Of a stretch of 64,000 nt of DNA, positions 12,813-22,900 are shown piece by piece. The translations under genes and the position numbers were made by a program. The notes under the pieces were generated by a model that saw only the letters and a program-made list of their open reading frames with translations, had not been told where the DNA came from and did not search any database. This stretch comes from an uncultured Rhizobium sp. (GTDB lineage: Bacteria > Pseudomonadota > Alphaproteobacteria > Rhizobiales > Rhizobiaceae), in contig CAMFIE010000001.1 in NCBI GenBank assembly GCA_945952315.1, forward strand, positions 310,001 to 374,000, read 5' to 3'. The first letter of the stretch is position 1. Each line of letters opens with the position of its first letter.

Positions 12813-13889
12813 ATGAGCAAATACTGGTCCCCCATCGTCAGCCGCCTGAAGCCCTATGTGGCCGGTGAACAGCCGAAAATGGCTGATCTCATCAAGCTGA
12901 ACACCAATGAAAATCCCTATGGCCCTTCGCCGAAAGCACTTGCTGCCATCCGCGAGGCAGCAGACGACCGGCTGCGGCTTTATTCCGATCCGGCTTCGGT
13001 CGGGCTGAGGGAAAGCATCGCACGCCTGCATGATGTGCCGGTCGAGGATGTGTTCGTCGGCAATGGCTCGGATGAAGTGCTGGCGCATGTGTTCCACGCA
13101 CTCCTCAACCACGACAAGCCGTTGCTGTATCCGGATATTTCCTACAGCTTCTATCCGACCTACAGCCTGCTCTATGGTATCGAGGCGGTGGAAGTGCCGC
13201 TGACGGATGATTTCCGGATCAATTTTGCCGATTACATCGCCCGCGAATGCGGCGCGATCATCTTTCCCAATCCGAATGCACCCACCGGCATTCCGGTGAC
13301 GCTTGCCGAGATCGAGGCGCTGGTCAAGGCAAAGCCCGATGCGGTGATCGTGGTGGACGAGGCCTATGTGGATTTCGGGGCTGAAAGCGCCATTCCGCTG
13401 ACCCGGACCTATCCGAACCTGCTGGTGGTGCACACGCTGTCGAAGTCGCGTTCGCTCGCTGGCTTGCGCGTCGGCTTCGCCATTGGCCAGCGGGATCTGA
13501 TCGATGCCCTCGAACGGGTCAAGGACAGTTTCAACTCCTATCCGCTCGACCGGCTGGCGCAGGCCGGAGCCGCTGCCGCGATCGATGATGACGAATGGTT
13601 CGCGCTCTGCCGCGACAAGGTGATCAAAAGCCGGGAATGGCTGGTCGGGAAACTCCAGGGCCTTGGTTTCGACGTTTTGCCGTCGGCTGCAAATTTCGTC
13701 TTTGCGCGGCATCCGGATCGTGATGGTGCCGAGTTGCAGCGTGCCTTGCGCGCGCGCGCCGTCATCGTCCGGCATTTCGCCAAGCCGCGGATAGACCAGT
13801 TTTTGCGCATTTCCATCGGCACAGATGCGGAATGCAAAGCCCTGATCGAGGCGCTTGAAGACATCCTGGCGCAAAACAGCCCGCTCTGA
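12813..13889 (+). CDS. hisC: Histidinol-phosphate aminotransferase-type PLP enzyme
   Basis: A 358-residue class II PLP-dependent aminotransferase. It carries N-E-N-P-Y-G-P-S near the N-terminus, the substrate/PLP segment N-P-N-A-P-T-G, the V-D-E-A-Y-V-D-F motif and the PLP Schiff-base Lys211 in [12 protein letters not shown]. This is the HisC profile: transamination of histidinol phosphate with glutamate, in histidine synthesis; paralogues acting on aromatic amino acids exist in rhizobia and cannot be excluded. The ATG at 12813, four bases after the ispG stop, is preferred over an in-frame ATG at 12762 inside ispG, because the family N-terminus begins at M-S-K-Y-W. Confidence 0.9.
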   Translation: MSKYWSPIVSRLKPYVAGEQPKMADLIKLNTNENPYGPSPKALAAIREAADDRLRLYSDPASVGLRESIARLHDVPVEDVFVGNGSDEVLAHVFHALLNHDKPLLYPDISYSFYPTYSLLYGIEAVEVPLTDDFRINFADYIARECGAIIFPNPNAPTGIPVTLAEIEALVKAKPDAVIVVDEAYVDFGAESAIPLTRTYPNLLVVHTLSKSRSLAGLRVGFAIGQRDLIDALERVKDSFNSYPLDRLAQAGAAAAIDDDEWFALCRDKVIKSREWLVGKLQGLGFDVLPSAANFVFARHPDRDGAELQRALRARAVIVRHFAKPRIDQFLRISIGTDAECKALIEALEDILAQNSPL

Positions 13890-13935
13890 AGGGTGATCAT
13901 TGAAGACAGCCGGCGATGGATCGCAGGCTGTTTGA

Positions 13936-14847
13936 TCAGTTGCGGCGCTCTGCCACGAAACGGGCGGCGGCCACAAGCGTGCTGGCCCGTATTCCGTACG
14001 GGGCGAGCAGCGCTTCTGCCTCTGCCACCAGGTTGGAGAGCGTTTCGCGTGCCCAGGCTTCGCCGTGGAGCGAAACCAGCGTGCCCTTGCCGCGCGCTGC
14101 ATCCTTGCCGGTCGCCTTGCCCATGGTGGCGGCATCGGCCGTGAGATCGAGCAGGTCATCGGCAAGCTGGAAGGCAAGGCCGATCTTTTCGCCATAGAGG
14201 CGAAGCCGTCGGCGGTCCTCGTCGCTCGCGCCGGAGAGGATCGCGCCCGCTTCTGCTGCAAACCGGATCAGTGCCCCGGTTTTCATAGCCTGCAATCGAA
14301 TGATGCCCGCTTCGTCCGGGCGACGGCTTTCGGCTTCGATATCGAGCATCTGTCCACCGGCCATGCCACCAAGCCCGGAGGCCCGGGAAAGGGCCAGCAC
14401 CAGCGCGACCTTGGCGGTATCGCTGATAGCCGTCTCCGGAGCGCAAATCACATCGAAGGCGTAGGTCAGCAGGCTGTCGCCAGCCAGAATGGCTGTCGCC
14501 TCGTCAAAAGCCTTGTGCACGGTCGGCTGGCCGCGGCGCAGGTCATCATCATCCATCGCAGGCAGATCATCATGCACCAGTGAATAGCAGTGTATGCATT
14601 CAAGTGCTGCTGCGACGCGCAGCGCTGCCTGCGGCGGTGCATCGAACAGGGCCGCACTTTCCATCACAAGAAAGGGTCTGAGCCGTTTGCCGCCATTCAG
14701 CACGCCGTGTCGCATGGCCGCGCGCAGACGCTCCGGCCTTGCGATTTCATCAGCCCGGATATCGGAAGACAGCAGTTGGTCGAGCAGGGCCTCGACTGCG
14801 CGCGCCTCTGTCGCCAGCTTCTGTTCAAAATCTGTTCGCTCGCTCAT
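13936..14847 (-). CDS. ispA: Polyprenyl (farnesyl) diphosphate synthase
   Basis: A 303-residue trans-isoprenyl diphosphate synthase that condenses IPP with DMAPP/GPP to farnesyl diphosphate (geranylgeranyl chain length also possible). The first aspartate-rich motif is D93-D94-L-P-A-M-D99, of the bacterial DDxxxxD form, and the second is D230-D-L-L-D234. The G-G-K-R-L-R-P motif is at 52-58. The start M-S-E-R-T-D-F at 14847 gives the family-typical length; an upstream in-frame ATG would add 28 residues that look unlike the family. It is convergent with hisC and encodes the step that follows ispG chemistry in isoprenoid synthesis. Confidence 0.93.
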   Translation of the reverse strand: MSERTDFEQKLATEARAVEALLDQLLSSDIRADEIARPERLRAAMRHGVLNGGKRLRPFLVMESAALFDAPPQAALRVAAALECIHCYSLVHDDLPAMDDDDLRRGQPTVHKAFDEATAILAGDSLLTYAFDVICAPETAISDTAKVALVLALSRASGLGGMAGGQMLDIEAESRRPDEAGIIRLQAMKTGALIRFAAEAGAILSGASDEDRRRLRLYGEKIGLAFQLADDLLDLTADAATMGKATGKDAARGKGTLVSLHGEAWARETLSNLVAEAEALLAPYGIRASTLVAAARFVAERRN

Positions 14848-14977
14848 GGGCGTTCTTTGCCATGGCGCGGGGTTGCCCGCAATCGCTATCGTTAAGGACG
14901 CCCACAGTTTGCCAATTGCCAAGGCTGGCATTCAGGCCCGGCAAAGGCTATGAAAGCCGGGGCTGGATGGCGGGACG

Positions 14978-15745
14978 ATGGCGGAGCTGAGTGTGGATAC
15001 GGCACCGGAGGTGCAGGCAGAGGGGCAGGACGGGCCGGCCGCAGAGGCGCCCCGACCCCTTGGCTCCTTCATACGCAGCCATTGGCGGCGAGCGGCAAAA
15101 GTCGTGATCGGTCTGGTGCTGCTGCCCTATGCGCTGATCCTTCTGTACCTCATCCCCTTTCTGCATCCCGTCTCGACGCTGATGCTCGGTGATCTGGCGC
15201 TGTTTCGCGGCTACGACCGGCGCTGGGTAAGCTTCGATGAGATTTCACCCGTACTTGTTCAATCGGTCATGATGTCGGAAGACGGCCAGTTCTGTGTCCA
15301 TAACGGTGTCGACTGGACCCAGATGCGGGGCGTCGTGGAAGACGCGCTGAAGGGCGAGCCAACGCGCGGCGCAAGCACGATCACCATGCAGACCGCCAAG
15401 AACCTGTTCTTGTGGAATGGTCGCTCCTTTCTGCGCAAGGCCATGGAAATTCCGCTGGCACTGGCTGTCGATCTCGTCTGGTCGAAAAAGCGGACGATGG
15501 AAATCTATCTCAACATCGCTGAATGGGGGCCGGGCATCTATGGCATCGAGGCGGCGGCGCAATATCATTTCAAGGTATCGGCGTCGAAGCTGAGCCGCAA
15601 GCAGGCGGCACTGCTGGCGGTGTCGCTTCCCAATCCCTATACCCGGGTGGCCAGCAAACCGGGGCGGGGCCTGCGCAATCTGGCTGGCATGATCCAGCGC
15701 CGGGCCATCGGCTCCGGTGACTATATCACCTGCCTCTATGACTGA
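14978..15745 (+). CDS. mtgA: Monofunctional biosynthetic peptidoglycan transglycosylase
   Basis: A 255-residue inner-membrane GT51 glycosyltransferase that polymerises lipid II into glycan strands without a transpeptidase domain. One membrane anchor spans about residues 42-64. Catalytic motifs are present: S-E-D-G-Q-F with Glu101, the [14 protein letters not shown] segment at 131-144, and [19 protein letters not shown]. All invariant GT51 residues that I can check are there. It is transcribed divergently from ispA with a 130-base gap. Confidence 0.95.
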   Translation: MAELSVDTAPEVQAEGQDGPAAEAPRPLGSFIRSHWRRAAKVVIGLVLLPYALILLYLIPFLHPVSTLMLGDLALFRGYDRRWVSFDEISPVLVQSVMMSEDGQFCVHNGVDWTQMRGVVEDALKGEPTRGASTITMQTAKNLFLWNGRSFLRKAMEIPLALAVDLVWSKKRTMEIYLNIAEWGPGIYGIEAAAQYHFKVSASKLSRKQAALLAVSLPNPYTRVASKPGRGLRNLAGMIQRRAIGSGDYITCLYD

Positions 15746-15791
15746 GCTCGAGGGGGTTCCAAGAGAATCCCGCAAAAAATGCACAAAGGGC

Positions 15792-15820
15792 TGGTCAAAC
15801 CCCAATGGACCATGTATAAG
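15792..15820 (+). promoter_or_regulatory. Candidate sigma-70-type promoter of rpmF
   Basis: TGGTCA at 15792-15797 and TATAAG at 15815-15820 with an optimal 17-base spacer, 87 bases before the rpmF start. The -10 box is good, the -35 box moderate. Confidence 0.4.
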
Positions 15821-15907
15821 CCGCGCAAATTTCCGAGATTGAAGCCCGTTCTGTCAGCCTCGTCTGGTTGATCGAGAACGGCTTTGCCGTCAAGTGGAGT
15901 AACTCAA

Positions 15908-16093
15908 ATGGCTGTACCGAAAAGAAAAACGAGCCCGTCGAAGCGCGGTATGCGTCGCTCTGCTGATGGTCTCAAGGCTGCGACCTACGTGGAAGACAAG
16001 AACTCTGGCGAACTGCGTCGCCCGCACCATATCGACCTGAAGACCGGCATGTACCGTGGTCGTCAGGTTCTGACCGTCAAGGAAAACGCATAA
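15908..16093 (+). CDS. rpmF: 50S ribosomal protein L32
   Basis: A 61-residue basic protein of the large ribosomal subunit, beginning [14 protein letters not shown], the L32 signature. It contains no cysteine, so it is the zinc-free form usual in alphaproteobacteria. The ATG at 15908, after GTGGAG, is the correct start; an in-frame ATG eight codons upstream falls before the family N-terminus. It has its own candidate promoter and is followed by a terminator, so it appears monocistronic. Confidence 0.97.
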   Translation: MAVPKRKTSPSKRGMRRSADGLKAATYVEDKNSGELRRPHHIDLKTGMYRGRQVLTVKENA

Positions 16094-16121
16094 GCGTTTT
16101 CCAGCCGTCAGGCATGCTTTG

Positions 16122-16147
16122 AAGGCCGGCGAAAGCTGGCCTTTTTT
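16122..16147 (+). terminator. Intrinsic terminator of rpmF
   Basis: Stem AAGGCCGGC / GCTGGCCTT with one G-T pair and a GAAA loop, followed by a T run (16142-16147). A second small hairpin, GAAAACGC / GCGTTTTC at 16082-16101, overlaps the stop codon. Confidence 0.75.
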
Positions 16148-16183
16148 GCGTTCTGCGTCTGCAAAAAAACCGGATGAATGCTC

Positions 16184-16212
16184 AAAAAAAGAGGCGGAAA
16201 ATCCGCCTCTTT
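16184..16212 (-). terminator. Intrinsic terminator of phaR
   Basis: A perfect 11-bp stem (16188-16198 with 16202-16212) and three-base loop. Read on the minus strand it is followed by a run of seven T, as expected for termination of the phaR transcript. Confidence 0.8.
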
Positions 16213-16239
16213 CTCAAAACTTCATGGCCCGTCCGGTTA

Positions 16240-16815
16240 TCAGAGGCTGTCTAGCTTGGTCTGCAGCGCCCGCAATTGCTCCTTCAGCTCATCGATATCC
16301 TTCGAGTCTGCCTTCTTGGTTTCCTTCTGGGCAGGAGGTGCCAGGAAGGGGGAGAACATCTGCATCGCCTGATGGAACATTTCGGTGTTGCGTTTCACCT
16401 GCTCCTCCATCATCTGCATCGGAGCCTGCAGGTTCATCGCCAGCGGATTATCGCCAAAGGCGCGCGTCATCTGTTCGCGGATCTGGGCCTGCTGGTCATT
16501 CAGCGACTTCATCGAATGTTCGAGGAAGCTCGGAACCACCATCTGCATCTGGTCTCCGTAATAGGAAATCAGCTGGCGCAGGAAGGAAATTGGCAAAAGG
16601 GTGTTTCCTGTCTTGGATTCCTGTTCGAAGATAATCTGTGTCAGAACCGAATGGGTGATGTCCTCTCCGGTCTTGGCATCCTGAACGACGAAATCCTCGC
16701 CCTTCTTCACCATCACGGCCAGATCGTCCAGCGTCACATAGGTGCTGGTCCCGGTATTGTAGAGACGCCGGTTCGCATATTTCTTGATGATGATCTGGCC
16801 CGCGTTTTTCGCCAT
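16240..16815 (-). CDS. phaR: Polyhydroxyalkanoate synthesis repressor PhaR
   Basis: A 191-residue cytosolic regulator, also called AniA in rhizobia. In the family it binds DNA near pha and phasin genes and is released by binding nascent polyhydroxybutyrate. The N-terminal PHB/PHA accumulation-regulator DNA-binding domain (about 5-65) contains I-I-K-K-Y-A-N-R-R-L-Y-N-T, which is diagnostic. A middle helical domain of the PHB_acc type follows (about 68-110), then a Met/Gln-rich helical part and a charged C-terminal coiled coil (about 165-190). It is divergent from phaA across 235 bases, the classic layout for control of that operon. Confidence 0.96.
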   Translation of the reverse strand: MAKNAGQIIIKKYANRRLYNTGTSTYVTLDDLAVMVKKGEDFVVQDAKTGEDITHSVLTQIIFEQESKTGNTLLPISFLRQLISYYGDQMQMVVPSFLEHSMKSLNDQQAQIREQMTRAFGDNPLAMNLQAPMQMMEEQVKRNTEMFHQAMQMFSPFLAPPAQKETKKADSKDIDELKEQLRALQTKLDSL

Positions 16816-17050
16816 ATGGTTCCGCTCCCTTCAGGGCTTCAAATGCTCGAACCCCTCTCCTTGGCCAACATTATGCGCAAGAAATTCACGTGACAATCAC
16901 TTTGTGCGTTGCGGAATGGCTTTTGAAAAGTGCACCAAATGTGGTGAAAGAGGCTCGGGCCATTGGTCGTATGTCACATGAACCTGTTTGACTTGACCCT
17001 GAAGCTTTGCCAGTTTCGACACAACGAAGATTTGAGAGCGAGGAGATTCC
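16816..17050. promoter_or_regulatory. Divergent phaR / phaA control region
   Basis: The 235 bases hold promoters for both directions. An 11-base palindrome CTTTTGAAAAG lies at 16920-16930, and TTGACT near 16989 could be a -35 box for phaA. PhaR autoregulation is known for the family, but I cannot identify its operator here. Confidence 0.4.
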
Positions 17051-18232
17051 ATGAGCAATGCATCCATCGTCATCGCCAGTGCCGCACGCACCGCGGTCGG
17101 TTCCTTCAATGGCGCCTTTGCCAATGTCGCCGCCCATGAGCTGGGTGCGGCTGCGATCAGCGCCGTTCTGTCGCGCGCGGGCGTCGATGCGAAGGAAGTC
17201 GACGAGGTGATCCTCGGCCAGGTGCTGCCTGCCGGTGAAGGCCAGAACCCGGCCCGTCAGGCGGCCATGAAGGCAGGCGTGCCGCAGGAGGCAACCGCCT
17301 GGGGTCTCAACCAGCTCTGCGGCTCCGGTCTTCGCGCCGTGGCGCTCGGCATGCAGCAGATCGCAACCGGTGATGCGAAGATCATCGTGGCCGGTGGTCA
17401 GGAATCCATGTCCATGGCACCGCATTGCGCCCATCTGCGCAACGGCACCAAGATGGGCGACATGAAGATGCTCGACACCATGATCAAGGACGGCCTCACG
17501 GACGCCTTCCACGGCTATCACATGGGCATCACCGCCGAGAATGTGGCAAGCCAGTTCCAGCTGACCCGCGACGATCAGGATGCCTTCGCGCTTGCCTCGC
17601 AGAACAAGGCGGAAGCCGCCCAGAAGGCCGGTCGCTTCGCCGATGAAATCGTGCCCTTCACCGTCAAGGGCCGCAAGGGCGACGTGATTGTCGACCAGGA
17701 CGAATATATCCGCCACGGTGCCACCATGGACAGCATGACCAAGCTGCGCCCGGCCTTCAACAAGGATGGCACGGTGACGGCTGGTAACGCATCCGGCATC
17801 AATGACGGTGCTGCTGCCACCCTTCTGATGACCGAGGCTGAAGCGGTCCGTCGCGGCATCCAGCCGCTTGCCCGTATCGTGTCCTGGGCCACTGCAGGCG
17901 TCGATCCGGCGATCATGGGCACCGGCCCGATCCCGGCCTCGAAGAAGGCGCTCGAAAAGGCCGGCTGGTCGATCAATGACCTCGACCTGATCGAGGCGAA
18001 CGAAGCCTTTGCCGCACAGGCCTGCGCCGTCAACAAGGGTCTGGGCTGGAACCCCGATATCGTCAATGTCAACGGCGGCGCGATTGCGATCGGTCACCCC
18101 ATCGGCGCCTCTGGTGCCCGCATTCTGAACACCCTGCTGTTCGAAATGAAGCGGCGTGGTGCGAAGAAGGGCCTTGCCACGCTGTGCATCGGCGGCGGCA
18201 TGGGCGTTGCAATGTGTTTTGAGGCGCTCTGA
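17051..18232 (+). CDS. phaA: Acetyl-CoA acetyltransferase (beta-ketothiolase)
   Basis: A 393-residue thiolase that condenses two acetyl-CoA into acetoacetyl-CoA, the first step of polyhydroxybutyrate synthesis. Catalytic residues are all present: nucleophile Cys90 in N-Q-L-C-G-S-G, His349 in G-H-P-I-G-A-S-G and Cys379 in C-I-G-G-G-M-G. These match the Zoogloea enzyme offset by one. The ATG at 17051 follows GAGGAG. phaB follows 99 bases later on the same strand, and phaR is divergent; the polymerase gene phaC is not in this window. Confidence 0.97.
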   Translation: MSNASIVIASAARTAVGSFNGAFANVAAHELGAAAISAVLSRAGVDAKEVDEVILGQVLPAGEGQNPARQAAMKAGVPQEATAWGLNQLCGSGLRAVALGMQQIATGDAKIIVAGGQESMSMAPHCAHLRNGTKMGDMKMLDTMIKDGLTDAFHGYHMGITAENVASQFQLTRDDQDAFALASQNKAEAAQKAGRFADEIVPFTVKGRKGDVIVDQDEYIRHGATMDSMTKLRPAFNKDGTVTAGNASGINDGAAATLLMTEAEAVRRGIQPLARIVSWATAGVDPAIMGTGPIPASKKALEKAGWSINDLDLIEANEAFAAQACAVNKGLGWNPDIVNVNGGAIAIGHPIGASGARILNTLLFEMKRRGAKKGLATLCIGGGMGVAMCFEAL

Positions 18233-18250
18233 GCGTCTTTTTGAGGAAAG

Positions 18251-18280
18251 GGGCGGCGCAGGCCCGATCCTGCACCGCCC
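18251..18280 (+). other. Intercistronic hairpin between phaA and phaB
   Basis: A 12-bp G+C-rich stem with one mismatch (18251-18262 with 18269-18280) and six-base loop, not followed by T residues. It may stabilise or process the phaAB mRNA rather than terminate it. Confidence 0.5.
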
Positions 18281-18331
18281 ATCTGTTGGAAGCGGGCCGG
18301 GAGCCCCGCGAAACCTTGAAGGGGGGAAATC

Positions 18332-19057
18332 ATGAGCAGGGTAGCACTCGTCACCGGTGGCACGCGCGGCATCGGCGCGGCCATCGCCATTGCGCTTAAG
18401 AATGCGGGCTACAAGGTTGCCGCAAATTTTGCAGGCAACGAGGAAAAGGCCAAGGCCTTCGAGGCCGAGACCGGTATTCCGGTCTACAAGTGGGATGTCT
18501 CCAGCTATGCGGCCTGCGCCGAAGGCATCGCGAAGGTCGAGGCTGATCTCGGTCCGGTCGATATTCTGGTCAACAATGCCGGCATCACCCGCGATGCGAT
18601 GTTCCACAAGATGACGCCGGAACAGTGGGGCGAAGTGATCGGCACGAACCTCACGGGCCTCTTCAACATGACCCATCCGCTCTGGTCCGGCATGCGGGAT
18701 CGCAGCTTCGGCCGCGTGATCAATATCTCCTCCATCAATGGCCAGAAGGGTCAGATGGGGCAGGCGAACTATTCGGCAGCCAAGGCCGGCGACCTCGGCT
18801 TTACCAAGGCGCTCGCACAGGAAGGTGCCGCCAAGGGCATTACCGTCAATGCGATCTGCCCCGGCTATATCGGCACGGAAATGGTGCGCGCCATTCCGGA
18901 AAAGGTGCTGAACGAGCGTATCATTCCGCAGATCCCGGTTGGCCGTCTTGGCGAACCGGAGGAAATCGCGCGCTGCGTGGTGTTCCTTGCTTCGGACGAT
19001 GCAGGCTTCATCACCGGCTCGACGATCTCGGCCAATGGTGGCCAGTTCTTCGTCTGA
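18332..19057 (+). CDS. phaB: Acetoacetyl-CoA reductase
   Basis: A 241-residue short-chain dehydrogenase that reduces acetoacetyl-CoA to (R)-3-hydroxybutyryl-CoA with NADPH, the second step towards polyhydroxybutyrate. It has the nucleotide-binding T-G-G-T-R-G-I-G-A-A motif at about 8-17, N-N-A-G-I-T-R-D near 86, the catalytic Tyr and Lys in N-Y-S-A-A-K, and a catalytic Ser in the I-N-I-S-S-I-N-G segment. It is distinguished from FabG mainly by operon context with phaA and by the Q-K-G-Q-M-G-Q stretch. The ATG is preceded by a purine-rich GGGGGGAAA. Confidence 0.95.
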   Translation: MSRVALVTGGTRGIGAAIAIALKNAGYKVAANFAGNEEKAKAFEAETGIPVYKWDVSSYAACAEGIAKVEADLGPVDILVNNAGITRDAMFHKMTPEQWGEVIGTNLTGLFNMTHPLWSGMRDRSFGRVINISSINGQKGQMGQANYSAAKAGDLGFTKALAQEGAAKGITVNAICPGYIGTEMVRAIPEKVLNERIIPQIPVGRLGEPEEIARCVVFLASDDAGFITGSTISANGGQFFV

Positions 19058-19085
19058 TCCTGTCAGGATCACAGTGACTGGAAAG

Positions 19086-19113
19086 GGCGGTGCCGCAAGG
19101 CGCCGCCTTTTTT
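19086..19113 (+). terminator. Intrinsic terminator of phaAB
   Basis: Stem GGCGGTGCC / GGCGCCGCC (one G-T pair) with a GCAA loop and six T residues, 29 bases after the phaB stop. Confidence 0.85.
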
Positions 19114-19209
19114 GATGTCCTGCGGCCAGGAAATGGTTAACGGGGGCCGGAATTTCCAGCGCCAAAAACGTGAATATCCACTGTTTCCTATGGTTAACAA
19201 ATTGTTTTT

Positions 19210-19299
19210 ACACAATATATTGCGGTGAACAAACCGGGAAAGACTGAGAGTCAGCGATTCGTCTGTGATTCGTTCCAAGCCTGTTCCGAAAGTTAATGC
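19210..19299. repeat. Hairpin-bearing intergenic repeat, copy 1
   Basis: The about 90-base element starts ACACAATATATTG, has a core at 19248-19276 (key parts TCAGCGATTCGTC and TGATTCGTTCC) and ends near TTAATGC. The core forms an imperfect hairpin around TTCG with two mismatches and one G-T pair. Copies 2 and 3 lie 261 and 506 bases further on. Confidence 0.7.
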
Positions 19300-19470
19300 C
19301 GGATTGGAACAGGGCATTTTCACCCCGTGATTCTGGCGCCGTTCGCGGTCCCGATCCGGTGCAGTTCTCGTTTGGTTAACGCTGCAGTAACCGAGGTTAA
19401 CCGCCGCAGCAAAAACCGCTGATGCGGCTGCGTCCCCCGTTCCATTCTGGTGGGGGATCGGGTCAGGCAG

Positions 19471-19537
19471 GCACAAGATATGGTAGAGAACGAAAAAGGA
19501 ACCTGCCGGAGTCGGCGATTCGTCTGTGATTCGTTCC
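19471..19537. repeat. Hairpin-bearing intergenic repeat, copy 2
   Basis: Starts GCACAAGATATGG and shares the core at 19509-19537. The right-hand flank CCTGTTCC seen in copies 1 and 3 is lost. The hairpin around TTCG has two mismatches and two G-T pairs. Confidence 0.65.
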
Positions 19538-19697
19538 GCTTTTGGACAGGGTGTTAACAGAAGGGCGTTCCGCTTCTGCTTTCTGTGGAAAATCAAATGA
19601 TTAATAAAATATAAATTCCCGACCGGGTCCGGCCTCAAAAGGTTAACGGGTTGCCGATCGCGATGGGTAGGCTGAAATGCGATGCGCCGTCATCTGG

Positions 19698-19715
19698 GCG
19701 CCGATCGATCGGCGC
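19698..19715. repeat. 18-base perfect palindrome
   Basis: GCGCCGATCGATCGGCGC is fully self-complementary and abuts repeat copy 3. It could be a protein-binding site or the base of a cruciform; function unknown. Confidence 0.5.
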
Positions 19716-19805
19716 ACACAAGATATAGTCGTGAACAAAGCGGGAATAGGGTGGAATCAGCGATTCGTCGCTGATTCGTTCCGAGCCTGTTCCAGAGGTT
19801 AATGC
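19716..19805. repeat. Hairpin-bearing intergenic repeat, copy 3
   Basis: Starts ACACAAGATATAG; the core at 19754-19782 forms a perfect 10-bp stem (GAATCAGCGA with TCGCTGATTC) closed by a TTCG tetraloop. It ends CCTGTTCC...TTAATGCT like copy 1. Confidence 0.7.
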
Positions 19806-19940
19806 TGCGGCGCAAACAGACCAAAGCGGCACCATTCCTTCGTTGAATGGCGATGAGACCGCAATGATTGTCCATTGCCTCTTGCCTTTGCGGGACGAGA
19901 ACGCCATGTGTGGCTGCGGCGACAGACCGGATGACCGGGC

Positions 19941-22900
19941 ATGCGCCCTCGTTCGCGGAATAAAATTTTGATCAAGCAACCCATGATCCTGAGTGGTCGC
20001 GGTGTTACCGCGGTTCTCGGCCCCACCAATACGGGCAAGACCCATTATGCCATCGAGCGGATGGTGGCCCATGGCTCGGGTGTGATCGGGCTGCCGCTCC
20101 GTCTCCTTGCGCGCGAGGTCTATACACGGGTTGTGGAGCGGGTGGGCGCTTCGCAGGTGGCGCTTGTCACCGGCGAGGAAAAGATCGCGCCGCCCAACGC
20201 CCGCTTCCATGTCTGCACCGTCGAGGCCATGCCGCGTGAGACCAAGGCCGCTTTCGTCGCCATTGACGAGGTGCAGCTCGCAGGCGATCTGGAGCGTGGC
20301 CATATCTTTACCGACCGCATCCTGCACTTGCGAGGCCGCGAGGAAACGCTGTTGTTGGGTGCTGGCACGATGCGGCCGATCCTCGAGCAACTCCTGCCGG
20401 GCATCAGCGTCATCGAGCGCCCGCGCCTGTCGCAGCTTGTCTATGCGGGATCTAAGAAGATCACGCGCCTGCCGAAGCGCAGCGCCATTGTCGCTTTCTC
20501 CGCAGAGGAAGTCTATGCGATCGCCGAGCTCATCCGCCGCCAGCGCGGCGGGGCAGCCGTGGTGCTGGGTGCCCTGTCTCCCCGCACGCGCAATGCGCAG
20601 GTCGGCCTCTATCAGGATGGTGACGTCGAATATCTGGTTGCGACGGACGCAATCGGCATGGGCCTCAATCTGGATGTGGACCACGTCGCTTTTGCCCAGG
20701 ACCGAAAGTTCGACGGCTATCAGTTCCGGGATCTGAACCCGGGCGAACTGGCGCAGATTGCAGGGCGCGCGGGCCGCCATGTACGGGACGGCACCTTTGG
20801 TGTCACCGGGCGGGTCGATCCTTTTGATCCGGAGCTTGTCGAGCGGATTGAAACCCACCAGTTCGAACCGGTGCGGGTGCTGCAATGGCGCACCAAGGAT
20901 TTCGATTTCTCCTCGATCCGCGATCTGCGGGCGAGCCTTGATATGGCACCACCTGTTGGTGGTCTTGCCCGTGCGCTTCCCGCGGTGGACCAGCAGGCGC
21001 TGGAGGCCCTTGCCCGTTACCCGGAGATTCAGGATATTGCCACCACACCGCAAAGGGTGGAAAAGCTTTGGGAGGCTTGCGCGCTTCCCGATTATCGTCG
21101 CATCACACCTGCCCAGCATGCAGAACTCATCGCCACGCTCTATTCGGACCTCGTCCGCCATGGTGCCGTGAATGAGACCTATATGGCAGAACAGGTGTTG
21201 CGCGCCGACCGGACCGATGGCGAGATTGACACATTGTCGGCCCGAATCGCGCAGATAAGGACGTGGACCTATGTGTCCAATCGTCCCGGATGGCTTGCCG
21301 ATCCGACACACTGGCAAGAAAAGACGCGCGAAATTGAGGACAGGCTGTCCGACGCGTTACATGAAAGGTTGACGAAACGCTTTGTTGATCGCAGGACATC
21401 TGTGCTCATGAAGCGCCTGAGAGAGAATGCGATGCTGGAAGCAGAAATCAGTGTGAATGGTGATGTCTTCGTTGAGGGACATCATGTCGGGCAATTGGCC
21501 GGTTTCCGGTTCTCGCCCATCACCGCGTCCGATGGTCCGGAGGCGAAGGCCGTGCAGGCTGCCGCCCAGAAGGCGCTGGCGCTGGAATTTGAGGCGCGCG
21601 CGGCGCGTCTGCATGCCTCCGGCAACAGTGATCTGGCGCTGGGAGCCGATGGTTACGTGCGCTGGCTCGGCGAGCCGGTGGCGCGCCTTGCCGCCAATGA
21701 CCATGTCATGCGGCCACGCGTGCTGGTGCTGGCCGACGAGCAACTGACAGGCCCCGCGCGCGACCATGTCGCCGCCCGCATCGAACGCTTCGTCAATCAT
21801 CATATCTCGACGGTGCTGAAGCCGCTGGACGATATTTCGCGGGCGGAAGATCTGCAGGGGCTGGCCAAGGGCCTTGCCTTCCAGCTGGTGGAAAATCTCG
21901 GCGTTCTGTTCCGCCGCGATGTCGCCGATGACGTGAAGACGCTTGATCAGGATGCGCGCGCTTCCATGCGCCGCTACGGCGTGCGCTTCGGCGCCTATCA
22001 CATTTTCATGCCGGCACTGCTGAAACCCGCTCCGGCGGAGCTGATCACGCTGCTCTGGGCGCTGAAGAATGATGGTCTCGACAAGCCCGGCTATGGCGAA
22101 CTGATCCCGGCTCTTGCCGCTGGCCGCACCTCCGTGGTGGCCGACAACAGCTTCGAGCGCACGTTCTACAAGCTTGCGGGCTTCCGCTTCCTTGGCAAGC
22201 GCGCGGTGCGTATCGATATTCTCGAGCGGCTTGCCGATATCATCCGGCCGCTTTTGCAGTGGAAGCCGGGCACCAGCCCGCGTCCGGAAGGGGCCTATGA
22301 TGGCCGCCGCTTCACCACGACGCCCTCCATGCTTTCGATCCTCGGGGCGACTCCCGATGACATGGAAGAGATCCTCAAGGGTCTCGGCTATCGGGCCGAC
22401 AGCGTGAAGGCGGAGGAGGCTGCGGCTTTCCTCGCAGCCCAGGCTCCGGCGGAGGTTGCCGCCGCACCGGAAGCCACTTCTGCTGAGGCTGAAAACACGA
22501 CCGAAGCGGAAGCCTCTTCCGAAGCGCCGGCCGTTTCCGAACCGGTGGCCGAAGCTGCCCAGCCGCAATCTGCCGAACCGGTCGAGGTCAAGCCCGTGCT
22601 TCTGTGGCGTCCGGCAGGCCGTGCGGAAAACCAGCGCCCGCAGGGCGGCGAACGCAATCGCCGTCCTCAGGGTGGTGGCCAGCGCTCCGGCGAGGGCGAA
22701 AGCCGCGGCGAGCGCCCGCAGCGCAATCGGGACGACAATGGCAGCAACAATCGGCGTGCCGAAGGTGGTCGTGGCAATCGTGACAACCGCGAGCGGACTG
22801 AAGGCCGGGATGGTCAGCGTCCGCGGGGCGGCGAGGGCGGCAAGCGTCAGGACCGTCCGAACAATGGTGGCGAGCGTCGTGACCGTCCGGACCGCAACAA

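Larger units (their letters stand above)
19058..19940. other. 883-base non-coding region with repeats
   Basis: The longest gene-free stretch of the window. After the phaB terminator it is locally A+T-rich (for example 19195-19225 and 19590-19620) and carries three diverged copies of a repeat plus an 18-base palindrome, all listed separately. A long minus-strand frame crosses it, but its composition is atypical, it has no supported start, and I do not call it a gene. The promoter of the downstream helicase gene should also be here but is not obvious. Confidence 0.6.

Noticed and set aside
12693..14261. 522-codon minus-strand frame over hisC and the ispA 3' end
   Set aside because: Overlaps hisC in antisense and ispA in another frame, both with clear catalytic motifs.
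16886..19165. 759-codon minus-strand frame opposite phaA and phaB
   Set aside because: Antisense shadow of two well-supported genes; no ribosome-binding site or domain.
19069..19638. 189-codon minus-strand frame across the hairpin repeats, repeating the peptide pattern E-R-I-T-D-E-S
   Set aside because: The repeated peptide is explained by repeated DNA. There is no supported start, the composition is unlike the neighbours, and the third copy is out of phase. Kept only as part of the repeat finding.
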